A stretch of DNA of 41,043 nucleotides from Phycisphaerae bacterium (GTDB lineage Bacteria; Planctomycetota; Phycisphaerae; SM23-33). The DNA is taken from the NCBI GenBank assembly GCA_016931655.1, contig JAFGEJ010000058.1, positions 1 through 41,043 of the forward strand. The letters are read 5' to 3'. Position 1 is the stretch's first letter. Each line of letters opens with the position of its first letter. The notes beneath the pieces are model-generated. The model saw only the letters and a list, made by a program, of their open reading frames with translations, was not told the origin of the DNA and made no database searches. The translations under genes were made by a program, and so were the position numbers. Below are positions 1 to 9,053 of this stretch, one piece after another.

Positions 1-276
1 GCGTCGGTGTTCATCAACGACAACGAATCCGGCCTGCACCACGATTACGAAGTCTGGCTGGAGAAACTCGCCCCCGAAAAACCGCACAGCCAGTATCGTC
101 ACAACGGCTACGAGGACAACGCCGACGCCCACATGAAGCGGCAGGTCATGGGCCGGGAGGTCGTCGTGGCGATTACCGACGGACAATTGCACCTCGGCCC
201 GTGGGAGCATATCTTTTATTACGAATTTGACGGCAAGCGACGCAAACGCATCCTGGTGAAAATCATCGGCGAATGA
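1..276 (+). CDS. YjbQ/UPF0047 family protein (secondary thiamine-phosphate synthase-like), 5' truncated by the window edge
   Basis: In-frame from base 1 ([25 protein letters not shown]...[45 protein letters not shown]), which resembles the YjbQ family C-terminal region. Confidence 0.85.
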   Translation, partial: ASVFINDNESGLHHDYEVWLEKLAPEKPHSQYRHNGYEDNADAHMKRQVMGREVVVAITDGQLHLGPWEHIFYYEFDGKRRKRILVKIIGE

Positions 277-680
277 CCATGACTCCGAACGACCCCGACG
301 AGGACGGCCTGATTCCGCTTTCACCGCTGGACGAGGACGAGGAACGGCGGCGGCGCGACGCTCTGCGTGAGGATCTGCAGGCCAACCGCGATCTGCTGGC
401 CGCCATGACGCACCAGCCTTCCGTGCCGCTGGAGCATCGGGAAAACCTCACCACCGCCGACCTGGAGCACTTCGTCATCAACTATTGTCTCGATACGTAC
501 GACGGACGCCCCGACCGGGCCTTTCAAAACGTCCTGCAACTCCGCCGCTTCGCCGCACTGGGAATTCAAACGGTGCAGGAATTCCTCGACGGCAAGGAAG
601 ACCCGGCCTTGAAGCACATCCCCTCCGATCAACTCCCAAAACTCCTCCGCACACTCCAGGACGACATTCGCGATGGGTAA
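273..680 (+). CDS. Hypothetical protein
   Basis: 135-aa ORF with ATGA overlap to the upstream gene on the same strand; no recognised family. Confidence 0.65.
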   Translation: MTMTPNDPDEDGLIPLSPLDEDEERRRRDALREDLQANRDLLAAMTHQPSVPLEHRENLTTADLEHFVINYCLDTYDGRPDRAFQNVLQLRRFAALGIQTVQEFLDGKEDPALKHIPSDQLPKLLRTLQDDIRDG

Positions 681-711
681 GTCCCAAGCCGACAAATTGC
701 TGCGTACTTTG

Positions 712-737
712 CCAGGCGGAGCACCTGCTCCGCCTGG
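712..737. repeat. 26-nt hairpin, 11-4-11 (ccaggcggagc-acct-gctccgcctgg), first member of pair 1
   Basis: Perfect 11-bp inverted repeat with 4-nt loop ACCT. Confidence 0.9.
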
Positions 738-756
738 TCGAGGAAAGTGAGCTTTA

Positions 757-782
757 CTTGGCGGAGCTGGTGCTCCGCCAAG
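757..782. repeat. 26-nt hairpin, 11-4-11 (cttggcggagc-tggt-gctccgccaag), second member of pair 1 in opposite orientation
   Basis: Perfect 11-bp inverted repeat; loop TGGT is ACCA on the other strand. Confidence 0.9.
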
Positions 783-790
783 CATATTTC

Positions 791-810
791 CAAGCTCGAA
801 GACGAGCTTG
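791..810. repeat. 20-nt hairpin (caagctcg-aaga-cgagcttg)
   Basis: Perfect 8-bp inverted repeat just after the paired hairpins. Confidence 0.75.
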
Positions 811-945
811 AAGGCGCCGCGATCAAGGATCACTCTAAAGGCGCCACAAACCTTTCCGGAAAATTCGTCGCGGGCGGGCGGGGGATTTCGTATTCTAGTC
901 GGTGTTCCGTCGCGGCGACGGAGGCGAAGGAGACGCGAAGCGCGG

Positions 946-3282
946 ATGAAACCCGTTCTGACGGACAGAATGGCCGTCATCGGCATCCTGGCGGGGCTGG
1001 TGTTGTGGGCCTGCTGCCTGACGGTGCTGTGGGGCTGGGCGTATGACTCTGCCGGCTCGTTCAGCCTGTACGTGCTCTTTGCCCTGCTGCTGACGAGTTG
1101 GCTGTGCTTCCGGCGGCGGAATCGCCTGGCGCGATGGGCTTTGCGGGTTCTGGGCTGGTGTCGCCTGCGCCGCTGGGCGCCGCTGGCCGCGGCGCTGCAC
1201 CACACGCTTGGCTCGGCGAAGGAGGACGTGCGCATGCGGATGCGCCTCCTCTCGGCCGGCGCCGTCGCGGCGGTGATCGGATTTATTCTCTCGACGCTGT
1301 GCGTTCCGCTGGCCCGGCTGGCGGCGGCGCTGCTGGGGCAGTGGTTCCTCCTGGACGATTTCACCTGGCGCTGCATCGAGACGGTCACGCTGCTGGTCGG
1401 CTCGCTGCCGGCGGCGGTCGGGCTGGTGTGCGTGCTGTACGCCTCCACGGTTGTGCGGGCCTCCGGCGGGCGGGACACGTACGCCTCGGCCTATCGCGAC
1501 TGGCTGTGGGGGGCGGCTGTGGGATTCGCCGCCTTCGCCGTGAGCTGGTGGTTCGGGGCGAACCTGATCTACCTCGTGTTCGCCGTGGCGGGGTTGATAT
1601 TGGCCGCGGCGCTGACGGCTGTGGCGCGCATGGAGCTTTCGACGCACCCGCGCAAGGAGCTTTTGCCCTTCGGCCCGCCCTCGCGGTGGGCGGCCTGGCG
1701 CATCGCAGCCGGGCACGCCGTGCTGACGGCGGCGCTGCTGGTGCAAACCCGCCTGCTGGCGGACGTGTTCGGCCTGAGCCTGACGCGCCGCGCGTTCTGG
1801 GCGTTTCTCTCGCTGGCGATTCTGGCGTCTTTTCTTTCGCGGATCGACCGGAAAGGCCGAGCCGCCGGCGCGAAGCAGATCAGCGGCGCCGCCGTCGGCG
1901 TGGCTGTGGCGCTGCTGATACAGGCGGCGGAATTCATTCTCGGCGGCGCGCTGCAGGCTGGGCGCGGCTGGATGCTCCTGTTCGCCGTGGCGACGCAGAT
2001 TCCCCTCGCGGCGCTGGGGGCAACGTTGATTTCGCATCAGCGGCGCACTTTCGCCCAGGCCGGCGGATCGGCGGGGGCGTATCTCGCCGCCGGCTTCGGC
2101 GGGCTGCTGGCGGCGGTGGTGGTCTATGGAATCCTGGGCGTTCTGGCTGACGGCGAATACATACTGGTAATCCTGGCGGCGGGAATGGTTCTGGGCGGCG
2201 GAATCGACGGCGTGCGTCACAGCCGGGAATGGTCACACCGCCTCCAGTGGCTGGGCTTCTCGGCGGGTCTGTGCGCCGCGGCGCTGCTACTGATATTCTC
2301 CGCCGTCGCAGCGGCGGTTCCGGCGAATCGCGTCGTTCAGCCGGGGGTATGGCTGACGGCTGAGGGACAGCGCAACCGGGCGCTGCAGCAGTATCGCCAG
2401 GACGGCCTCTGGCCGCGGGAAACCGTCCACCGCTCGGACATCATTACCGACTGCCTCTACGAATCCTGGACGAAGGACGGCCTGCCGCAGGAGGCCGGCG
2501 TCTTCGCGCTGCGTCGCGGACGATGGTGGATCGTCAGCACCGCCGCCGAAGACCTGCCCGAAACGCTGCCCCATCGTTTTTACGTCACCGGCGCCCAGCC
2601 CGAACCGCCCCCCCAGCCGCGACGCTACAAACGCTTCCCGCCCCTGGCGCATACGGCCCCGGAATTCTTCCGCTACGCCCGGCTGAATTTCAATGCCTAC
2701 CAGGGCTGCGACTATTACGACGGCGTAATGCTCGCGCCCCTGCCGGCGGACCATCCGCAGGCGTGGCGATGCTACAACGAAACCGTGATGCGCCGCTGCA
2801 AACGCCTGGCCGAGATGCGCAATCCCGACGGCTCGGTCGCCCTGGGGCTGATGGTGCTCCGCACGCAGGCGGCGGCGGACCACGTGCGCCAGGCGCTGGC
2901 GGTGGCGCGCACGTTCCATCAGACCGTCCGCGGCGGATGGGCCGTCGTGGCGATCCAGCGAAGCGGCATCGACATGCTGCTGCTGGGGCCGAACGAAGCC
3001 CTCAAGGCCCATGTCCTGAAAACCGGCGAAAAAACAACGGTGTTGATGGAAGACGTCGTGGCGGAATTGAAGAAAAAACTTCGCCGCGTGCATGACGACG
3101 TGTACTTAATCCCCATCGAGACCCTCTGGGAGGTGTATTCCGACGTTACTTCGGTGCAGTTGGCCAGCCCGCCGGGCGAGCGACTCTCCGGCACGCCGCC
3201 GCTGGAAGGTCTGCGAAACTACCTCGCCACCAAACGCCGCATCCAACGCCTCGAACAGGATGCTGAAGAAAGTAGTCAGTAG
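946..3282 (+). CDS. Large multi-pass membrane protein of unknown function
   Basis: ORF 808..3282; the upstream part is basic low-complexity sequence, so the start is placed at ATG 946 (MKPVLTDRMAVIGILAG). Multiple hydrophobic segments in the N-terminal half and a soluble C-terminal domain. Confidence 0.75.
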   Translation: MKPVLTDRMAVIGILAGLVLWACCLTVLWGWAYDSAGSFSLYVLFALLLTSWLCFRRRNRLARWALRVLGWCRLRRWAPLAAALHHTLGSAKEDVRMRMRLLSAGAVAAVIGFILSTLCVPLARLAAALLGQWFLLDDFTWRCIETVTLLVGSLPAAVGLVCVLYASTVVRASGGRDTYASAYRDWLWGAAVGFAAFAVSWWFGANLIYLVFAVAGLILAAALTAVARMELSTHPRKELLPFGPPSRWAAWRIAAGHAVLTAALLVQTRLLADVFGLSLTRRAFWAFLSLAILASFLSRIDRKGRAAGAKQISGAAVGVAVALLIQAAEFILGGALQAGRGWMLLFAVATQIPLAALGATLISHQRRTFAQAGGSAGAYLAAGFGGLLAAVVVYGILGVLADGEYILVILAAGMVLGGGIDGVRHSREWSHRLQWLGFSAGLCAAALLLIFSAVAAAVPANRVVQPGVWLTAEGQRNRALQQYRQDGLWPRETVHRSDIITDCLYESWTKDGLPQEAGVFALRRGRWWIVSTAAEDLPETLPHRFYVTGAQPEPPPQPRRYKRFPPLAHTAPEFFRYARLNFNAYQGCDYYDGVMLAPLPADHPQAWRCYNETVMRRCKRLAEMRNPDGSVALGLMVLRTQAAADHVRQALAVARTFHQTVRGGWAVVAIQRSGIDMLLLGPNEALKAHVLKTGEKTTVLMEDVVAELKKKLRRVHDDVYLIPIETLWEVYSDVTSVQLASPPGERLSGTPPLEGLRNYLATKRRIQRLEQDAEESSQ

Positions 3283-3305
3283 TCGGGAGTCCGTAGTCAG
3301 TAGGA
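3271..3305. repeat. Heptamer array (AGTAGTC AGTAGTC GGGAGTC CGTAGTC AGTAGGA)
   Basis: Five in-register 7-mers, beginning inside the last codons of the upstream CDS. Confidence 0.75.
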
Positions 3306-3324
3306 AAAGATTACGGAAAGAAAA

Positions 3325-3384
3325 ACACAACGCGAAACGGCAAGCCGGTTCGCGTATCGGCTTGCCGTTCCGCGTTGTTTCTTT
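3325..3384. terminator. Bidirectional intrinsic terminator between convergent genes
   Basis: acaacgcgaaacggcaagccg / cggcttgccgttccgcgttgt, about 20 of 21 bp paired around a 10-nt loop; A-rich on the left, T-rich on the right. Confidence 0.8.
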
Positions 3385-4338
3385 TTATCGGATAACGGAT
3401 CCAGGAACCGACAATAGCGCGAAGGGGTAACATTTCCAAAAACCCGGACGGAATTTCAGCGCTTTTGTGAAGCGCCTCAGCGCTTTGCGACATTGAAACC
3501 GCTGCAAGAACAATTTTCCGGCGCTGTAGTTCACCTTCGCCAGGCGGCGCATGGCCGCGGCGCGAGGAATCCTATCTTTGCCCCCTTTGTGAAAATAAAA
3601 CTCTTCCAGCATATCGGCTTTGATCCGCCGGCCGCGAAGGCGATTGGAACGTGTCAGGCTCGTTTCACTCCAGCGTCGCAGCGCCAGCGGCTCGTCGATC
3701 AGGCCGAAGGCGAATTTCGTCGAAACGCGCAGCCAGAATTCGTTCCCGACGCTCACGGGCAGCGATTCGTCGAAACCCCCGCATGTTTCGATCACGCGCT
3801 TGTGGAACACCGCGGCGGGATCGTGCACGAAGATGCTCAGGAACAGTTTTTCCGTCAGCCAGCCGGCGTGGCAGGGCTTGGAATGCCCCGTCATCTCCCG
3901 GCCTGTCCTGCCGTCGAACGGCGTCATCGGCGTGTAGACGATGGACAGGTCGGGATGCTCCTTCAGGAAGGTCATGCAGCGGGCGAGCTTTCCCGGCCGC
4001 CATAAATCGTCGGCGTCCAGCAGTGCGATGTATTCTCCGCGCATTTGCGCGACGGCGGCGTTGCGCGCTGCGGCCAGGCCGGCGTTGGGCTGATGGATCA
4101 CGCGCATCGCGGGGAATTTCCGGGCCAGTTCGTCGAGAATTTCGCCCGTGCGGTCGGCAGAGCCGTCGTTCACGGCGATCAGCTCGTAATCGGTGTACGT
4201 CTGTGCGCGGACGGATTCGACGGCCTGGGCGACGAAGGCCTCGGCGTTGTACGCCGGCAGGATCACGCTGACGGTGGGGGAATTCACGGGAGGGATTATA
4301 GCACAACTGTTCCGCCAGGCGATTCGCAAATAAACCAT
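3385..4338 (-). CDS. Glycosyltransferase family 2
   Basis: SPTVSVILPAYNAEAFVAQAVESVRAQTYTDYELIAVNDGSADRTGEIL...GEYIALLDADDLW; GT-A fold with DxD. The true start may be the internal GTG before NSPTVSV. Confidence 0.93.
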   Translation of the reverse strand: MVYLRIAWRNSCAIIPPVNSPTVSVILPAYNAEAFVAQAVESVRAQTYTDYELIAVNDGSADRTGEILDELARKFPAMRVIHQPNAGLAAARNAAVAQMRGEYIALLDADDLWRPGKLARCMTFLKEHPDLSIVYTPMTPFDGRTGREMTGHSKPCHAGWLTEKLFLSIFVHDPAAVFHKRVIETCGGFDESLPVSVGNEFWLRVSTKFAFGLIDEPLALRRWSETSLTRSNRLRGRRIKADMLEEFYFHKGGKDRIPRAAAMRRLAKVNYSAGKLFLQRFQCRKALRRFTKALKFRPGFWKCYPFALLSVPGSVIR

Positions 4339-4430
4339 CCACGGATTTCACGGATATTAATGAAGATTCCACGGATTTCCTGAAAATCATCTTCCGTGAA
4401 ATCCGTTTTTTAATCCGTGGAATCCGTGGA
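4337..4430. repeat. CCACGGATT-family inverted repeat unit (copy 1)
   Basis: Left arm atccacggatttcacggat and right arm aatccgtggaatccgtgga, with internal partial copies. Confidence 0.85.
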
Positions 4431-4463
4431 CGATTTTACTCATTCGGTCAAGCCACACGCGCG

Positions 4464-5033
4464 TTACATCGCCACCCGCCCGCCGGTCAGCAGGTGAATC
4501 GCCTCGGCCCGCGTGGCGATGTTCGTGCGGAACAGGCCCTTCATCGCGGAGGTCACCATCACCGAGCCGGGCTTCTTCACGCCGCGAATGGTCATGCAGG
4601 TGTGCGTGGCTTCGAGTATCACGCCGGCGCCGCGGGCGCCGAGCTTGTCCATAATCAGATCGGCGATCTGGCTGGTGAGGCGCTCCTGCACCTGGGGCCG
4701 GTGGGCGAACGCCTCCACGACGCGCGCCAGCTTGCTCAGGCCCACGACCTTGCCGTTCGGCAGATACGCCACGTGGGCCTTGCCCATGAACGGCAGCAGG
4801 TGATGTTCGCACATCGAATGAAACGGAATGTCGCGCAGGACGACCATCTCGTCGTACTCTTCGGTGAAGTGCACGTCCATCAGCGCCGCCGGGTCGGAGT
4901 TCATGCCGCCCAGCAATTCCTCGTACATGCGCGCGACGCGACGCGGCGTTTCCCGCAGACCCTCGCGCGAGGGATCTTCCCCGACGGCCTGCAAGATCGT
5001 CCGAACCGCGTCTTCAATTTTCTGTGTGTCCAT
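4464..5033 (-). CDS. folE: GTP cyclohydrolase I
   Basis: [41 protein letters not shown]...[32 protein letters not shown]; start at ATG 5033 preceded by GGAGGAAC. Confidence 0.96.
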   Translation of the reverse strand: MDTQKIEDAVRTILQAVGEDPSREGLRETPRRVARMYEELLGGMNSDPAALMDVHFTEEYDEMVVLRDIPFHSMCEHHLLPFMGKAHVAYLPNGKVVGLSKLARVVEAFAHRPQVQERLTSQIADLIMDKLGARGAGVILEATHTCMTIRGVKKPGSVMVTSAMKGLFRTNIATRAEAIHLLTGGRVAM

Positions 5034-5094
5034 GATTCCCTGTTCCTCCACATGGCGGGAAAACCTTCGCGTTGTATGCAATCACCGACGAGAA

Positions 5095-5188
5095 CTCCAC
5101 GGATTTCACGAATGAAATACGAATTCCACGGAAACGTTACAATATAATATCCGTGGAATCATCCTGAAAATCCGTGGAATCCGTGGAG
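5095..5188. repeat. CCACGGATT-family inverted repeat unit (copy 2)
   Basis: ctccacggatttcac ... aatccgtggaatccgtggag. Confidence 0.85.
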
Positions 5189-5212
5189 AATTCCAGCCGC
5201 ACAAAATAACCA

Positions 5213-6241
5213 TTATTGCCTTCCGGCAGCCAGTATCTGTTTTGTCGCCCAGGCGAAATACGGCTGTAATGTTTCGTCCGCCTGATGGGATTCCAGCAAC
5301 GGCAGGAGCGATGGATCGCCCGAATTGCCCGCCGCCAGGATCGCGTTGCGCAGAAACATGCGATGCGTCGCCCGTCGCAAGGCCCGGCCTCGCGTGAGGC
5401 GGTCCCGGTCAGACTCGCTCCAGGTAAGTATTTCCTTCAATGTCAGCGGTTTTTCCCCGGCGGAACCGGTCAGTTCCGCGTCGCCGGAAACGGCACGGCG
5501 ATTGTGCGGGCAGATCGCCTGGCAGGCGTCACAGCCGAAGACGCACAGCCCCAGCAACGGCCAAAGGTCGGCTGGAATATCCCCGCGATTTTCGATGGTC
5601 TGATAGCTCAGGCAACGGCGGGCGTCGATAACGCCTTCGGAAATAATCGCGCCGGTGGGGCAGGCGGCCATGCACTTTCTGCAATCCCCGCAGCCGGATT
5701 GGCGTGAATCGTCGGGACGCAAAGGAAGATTACAGACAATTTCCGCCAGCAGGACGTAACTGCCCAGGCCGGGCACGATCAGCGAGCCGTTTCGCCCGAT
5801 CCAGCCCAGCCCCGCCGCGGCGGCCAGGCTTCGCTCGGCGACGGGGGCGGAATCCACAAACACCCTGCCGACAAACGAAGCCTCAACGGCGCGAACGAGA
5901 TCGCACAACGCCTGGGCGCGTTTTTTAAGGACCCTGTGATAATCCCGCCCGCGGGCGTAGCGGGCGATGAAGGCGTCGGTGTCGGGTTCGTCGCGTCCCG
6001 GGGAGTACGAAACGGCCAGGCAAATTACCGACCGCGCACCGTCGAGGAGTTTGGCGGGGTTGAAGCGCGCCTCAACGTTCCGCGCGAGATACGTCATATC
6101 GGCGTGGAATCCGCTTGCCAGCCAGGCGCGGAAGGCCTCGGCGCGTTCGACAGGCCCAGCCGGCGCAACGCCCACGCGCGCAAAACCGCACTCCAACGCC
6201 AGTTCCTTCACACGCGATGTCAGGGCGTCGTCAAATTCCAT
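5213..6241 (-). CDS. queG: Epoxyqueuosine reductase QueG
   Basis: Two 4Fe-4S clusters (CGDCRKCMAACPTGAI and CVFGCDACQAICPHN), RSVICLAVSY and SRQSGCGDC motifs. Confidence 0.93.
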   Translation of the reverse strand: MEFDDALTSRVKELALECGFARVGVAPAGPVERAEAFRAWLASGFHADMTYLARNVEARFNPAKLLDGARSVICLAVSYSPGRDEPDTDAFIARYARGRDYHRVLKKRAQALCDLVRAVEASFVGRVFVDSAPVAERSLAAAAGLGWIGRNGSLIVPGLGSYVLLAEIVCNLPLRPDDSRQSGCGDCRKCMAACPTGAIISEGVIDARRCLSYQTIENRGDIPADLWPLLGLCVFGCDACQAICPHNRRAVSGDAELTGSAGEKPLTLKEILTWSESDRDRLTRGRALRRATHRMFLRNAILAAGNSGDPSLLPLLESHQADETLQPYFAWATKQILAAGRQ

Positions 6242-6251
6242 AATCTATTAT

Positions 6252-6383
6252 TGTCATCCTGAGCGGAGCGAAGCGGAGCCTGCCTGCCGGCAGGTCGAAG
6301 GACCATACGGCCAATTATGCGTAAGGTTCTTCGACTTCGTCGCATGTTCGTTCCACTCACATGCGACTTCGCTCAGAATGACA
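6252..6383. repeat. TGTCATCCTGAGCG-family inverted pair, unit A (no ORF)
   Basis: Left arm from 6252 (tgtcatcctgagcggagcgaagcgg...tcgaaggacc), inverted right arm ending 6383 (ggttcttcgacttcg...cgctcagaatgaca). Confidence 0.85.
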
Positions 6384-6395
6384 TTCTATAATGAT

Positions 6396-7595
6396 TCACT
6401 TCACCAGCCGTGCGTCGGCCAGGTCAACGTGATCGGAGGCGTCCAGTTTGTCCGGGCCGAAGTCCAGACGGATCGTGAGCGTCTTTGCGCCGCGCACGGA
6501 AAGGCGGATCAACATTGGTTCCTCCCTGCCGGTAAGCGTCGTGGCGGGAAAGATCGCCTTGCCGTCGGCGAGAATCATCAGCGCGGCTGCGCCGTTGGGA
6601 CGCACGGCGTCGTCGATCCCCGCCGTCGCAATGAACACGCGATACGTCCCGCCAAGATCGTACGTCAGTTCGCAGAAGCTGTGCAGGCCGAGGCCCGTTT
6701 TGTATTCCCGCCCGCCGAGGCGCAGCGGCGAGCCGCCCGCGGAATAATTCACACGATAGGGAATCGCCTTGTCAAACAGGCCGTGCTGGCGCACGTTGCT
6801 TGGCTCCAGGTCGGCAAGGTACACCAGCCGATCTGAATGGAACGTGATGTTCGCCGTTTCGTCCCTGGGTATGTTGATGGAAGTGCTCTGCGGACGCTGA
6901 AGCGTGTAAAACGCGTCGGCTTGTTCGATTTCGCTGAACGTATACACGCAGCCGTCGGTGGTTTTCAGCCAGCCCCTCGCCGCCGGAGGCGCCTTGGCGG
7001 GCCGGGCCAGCAGGATCGCGCGAAGGCGATCCGCCTTTACGGTTCGTTCTTTCCCGTGATAGGAAAATTGAATTTTCCTTTCCGCGATGCCCAGAAGCGA
7101 GCCGACAACGGTTTGCGGCTTGCCGTCCTTGCGCTCAATGACCAGAACGTCGTTCGCGCCAGGCTCGGATTTGATCTCGTCACACAGCCGCAGGACGTCC
7201 TCCGGCGACTGATCCGCCGCGGGGAAAAGAATTGCACGAAGATGCCTGAGGGGCAGTTTCATGGGCTTTCCGATTTTCCCCGGTTCAATGCGAAGTTGGT
7301 CCTTTTCCATGCGCAGCGATTCCACCTGCGCGGGTACTACATCTCCCGCCCGCGTGAGAACCACAGCCTGGCTGCGGGTTTTGAGCAGGTCGGGCAGATC
7401 GGCCACGTCGTTCAAAACAAGTTTCGACAAATCCTCCGCCGCGAAGGTCTTTTCGCCGCCAGCCGTTTTGATCGTTGTGCCTTTCGCGTCCAGGCGCGTG
7501 ATTTCGCCCTGATACGTTTGGGCGTCAATCGTTTCGACGACGGCGGCGGAGGCGAGAGATACGGGTAAAATAAAGACAAAACACAATATTGTCAT
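6396..7595 (-). CDS. Secreted NPCBM/NEW2 domain-containing protein
   Basis: Signal peptide MTILCFVFILPVSLASA; C-terminal LGGREYKTGLGLHSFCELTYDLGGTYRVFIATAGIDD...DHVDLADARL. The ORF extends to 7724, but the upstream part is repeat translation (CHPERRGEQREPRS...). Confidence 0.82.
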   Translation of the reverse strand: MTILCFVFILPVSLASAAVVETIDAQTYQGEITRLDAKGTTIKTAGGEKTFAAEDLSKLVLNDVADLPDLLKTRSQAVVLTRAGDVVPAQVESLRMEKDQLRIEPGKIGKPMKLPLRHLRAILFPAADQSPEDVLRLCDEIKSEPGANDVLVIERKDGKPQTVVGSLLGIAERKIQFSYHGKERTVKADRLRAILLARPAKAPPAARGWLKTTDGCVYTFSEIEQADAFYTLQRPQSTSINIPRDETANITFHSDRLVYLADLEPSNVRQHGLFDKAIPYRVNYSAGGSPLRLGGREYKTGLGLHSFCELTYDLGGTYRVFIATAGIDDAVRPNGAAALMILADGKAIFPATTLTGREEPMLIRLSVRGAKTLTIRLDFGPDKLDASDHVDLADARLVK

Positions 7596-7697
7596 CCTGA
7601 GCGGAGCGAAGCGGAGTCGAAGGATCTCACGGGATCGTTGGTTTGGGATCCTTCGACTTCGGGGCTCGCGTTGCTCGCCCCTTCGCTCAGGATGACA
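7590..7697. repeat. TGTCATCCTGAGCG-family inverted pair, unit B (no ORF)
   Basis: tgtcatcctgagcggagcgaagcggagtcgaaggatct ... ggatccttcgacttcggggctcgcgttgctcgccccttcgctcaggatgaca. Confidence 0.88.
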
Positions 7698-7727
7698 GAC
7701 AAATGATGTTTTTCCTGAAACCAAGAA

Positions 7728-9053
7728 TTATTCTCCTTCCGCCAGTTTCTGGTGATAGTCTCGCACCATTTGCCCGCGTCGTTCGGCGAGGCGTTGCCGC
7801 ATGAGATTGCGGACGGCCTCTTTCTGGCGCGGGGGCAGCTTGGCCCAGACGTCGGCGTCGCCGGCGGCGTGAATGTTTGCCAGTTTGTTCGGCCGGGATA
7901 CCGGCCCGGGCACCAGCACGGATCGGGTCGCGCCGACGGTGGGGTTGCGCGGCACGCCGGCGGGACGGCCCGCCTTGGAACCGCTGCCCGCCTTGGCCTG
8001 CTTTTTCTTGCCCTGCCCCGAACGCGGCTTCTTCGGTTGGGGCTTGGCGTTCTTATTCGGGCGCTGTTTTTCCTCCGTGGTCTGAATCAGGTCCTCCAGC
8101 AGCGCGATCGCCTCCTCCTGCCGCTGTTGCGTACCGGTTCCAACGTCCTTCTTCGCCAGCCGTTCGTGAATGTGCGCGAGCATTCCCGTCAGGCTGCCCA
8201 TCGGGTCTTGATACACGTCCGCCAGGGCTTCGTAGCGGTCGGAGAGTTTTGTCAATTCGTCCTTGTTCATTGTCAGGGCGTAGTTGTTCAGGGCGTAGGC
8301 GTACATCTGCATGGCGTAGAGCCCTCGGCCCATGCGTTCGTACGTCTCCGCCGCCCGCAAGGCCGCGTCGGTGGCGAAACTGATTCGGCCGGGAAGGTTC
8401 ACCAGCAGATCGGTGTAGGCCTCCACGCCGGGCCAGAGCTTTTTCTGACGGATCATGCAGTCGGCGTAAAGAGAGTGCACCGCGGCGCTGTAATACGAGG
8501 CATCTTCGGGATTCAGGCTGTTTTTGAGGCGCTTGGCGGCTTCGGCAAACTGTTTCTCCCGATAGAGCCTGTAGGATTCGGTGAAGCGGGCGTCTACTGT
8601 TGCCAGGGCCTGGCAGATGCGCTGGATGTTTTCCCGCCGCGTCGGGACGGCTGCGTCGGGAGCGTTGAGCATTTGCAGCGACTTTTTGACGTCGGCTTCG
8701 TCATAGAGCAGGTTTTCCCGAATTTCCGCAGCCGCCTGGTCGCGTTCCACTTCCAGGCTTCGCCTGGCGGCCGCCTGAACGAGCTTCTCCACGTCTTCGG
8801 GAGACATGTCCTTCAGGAGCGTCTCGATATCGACTTCGCCGGACTCCACGGCCTCTTCCCGTTCCGCCGGCGCGGTCGCGGGAACCCCTTGCGCGAAAAG
8901 CGCCGAAATTATCAGAAAGACAACAAATAAAAATGGTGCCGTGGTTCGCAAAGTCCCGAAGGGACGAAGCAACCACGATATTCGATGAACGTGGTTGCTC
9001 CGCTGCGCTTCGCAAACCACGGCACCCGGATGTTTTTTATGGGTTACGTTCAC
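7728..9053 (-). CDS. Secreted/periplasmic repeat-rich protein (TPR-like), unknown function
   Basis: Hydrophobic segment APFLFVVFLIISALFAQG followed by a long helical domain. GTG start at 9053 overlaps the upstream TGA (GTGA); the ORF extends further in frame. The start is uncertain because a hairpin repeat precedes the signal peptide. Confidence 0.65.
   Translation of the reverse strand: MNVTHKKHPGAVVCEAQRSNHVHRISWLLRPFGTLRTTAPFLFVVFLIISALFAQGVPATAPAEREEAVESGEVDIETLLKDMSPEDVEKLVQAAARRSLEVERDQAAAEIRENLLYDEADVKKSLQMLNAPDAAVPTRRENIQRICQALATVDARFTESYRLYREKQFAEAAKRLKNSLNPEDASYYSAAVHSLYADCMIRQKKLWPGVEAYTDLLVNLPGRISFATDAALRAAETYERMGRGLYAMQMYAYALNNYALTMNKDELTKLSDRYEALADVYQDPMGSLTGMLAHIHERLAKKDVGTGTQQRQEEAIALLEDLIQTTEEKQRPNKNAKPQPKKPRSGQGKKKQAKAGSGSKAGRPAGVPRNPTVGATRSVLVPGPVSRPNKLANIHAAGDADVWAKLPPRQKEAVRNLMRQRLAERRGQMVRDYHQKLAEGE
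8935..9026. repeat. Double-hairpin palindromic element
   Basis: Outer arms ggtgccgtggtt...aaccacggcacc enclose two sub-hairpins: gtggttcgcaaagtcccgaagggacgaagcaaccac and cgtggttgctccgctgcgcttcgcaaaccacg. Confidence 0.85.

Noticed and set aside
895-2220. 441-aa minus-strand ORF
   Set aside because: Antisense to the membrane protein; Gln/Arg/His-rich shadow composition.
5967-6836. 289-aa plus-strand ORF containing CHPERSEAEPACRQ
   Set aside because: Reads through repeat unit A and antisense of queG and the NPCBM gene; a repeat translation artefact.
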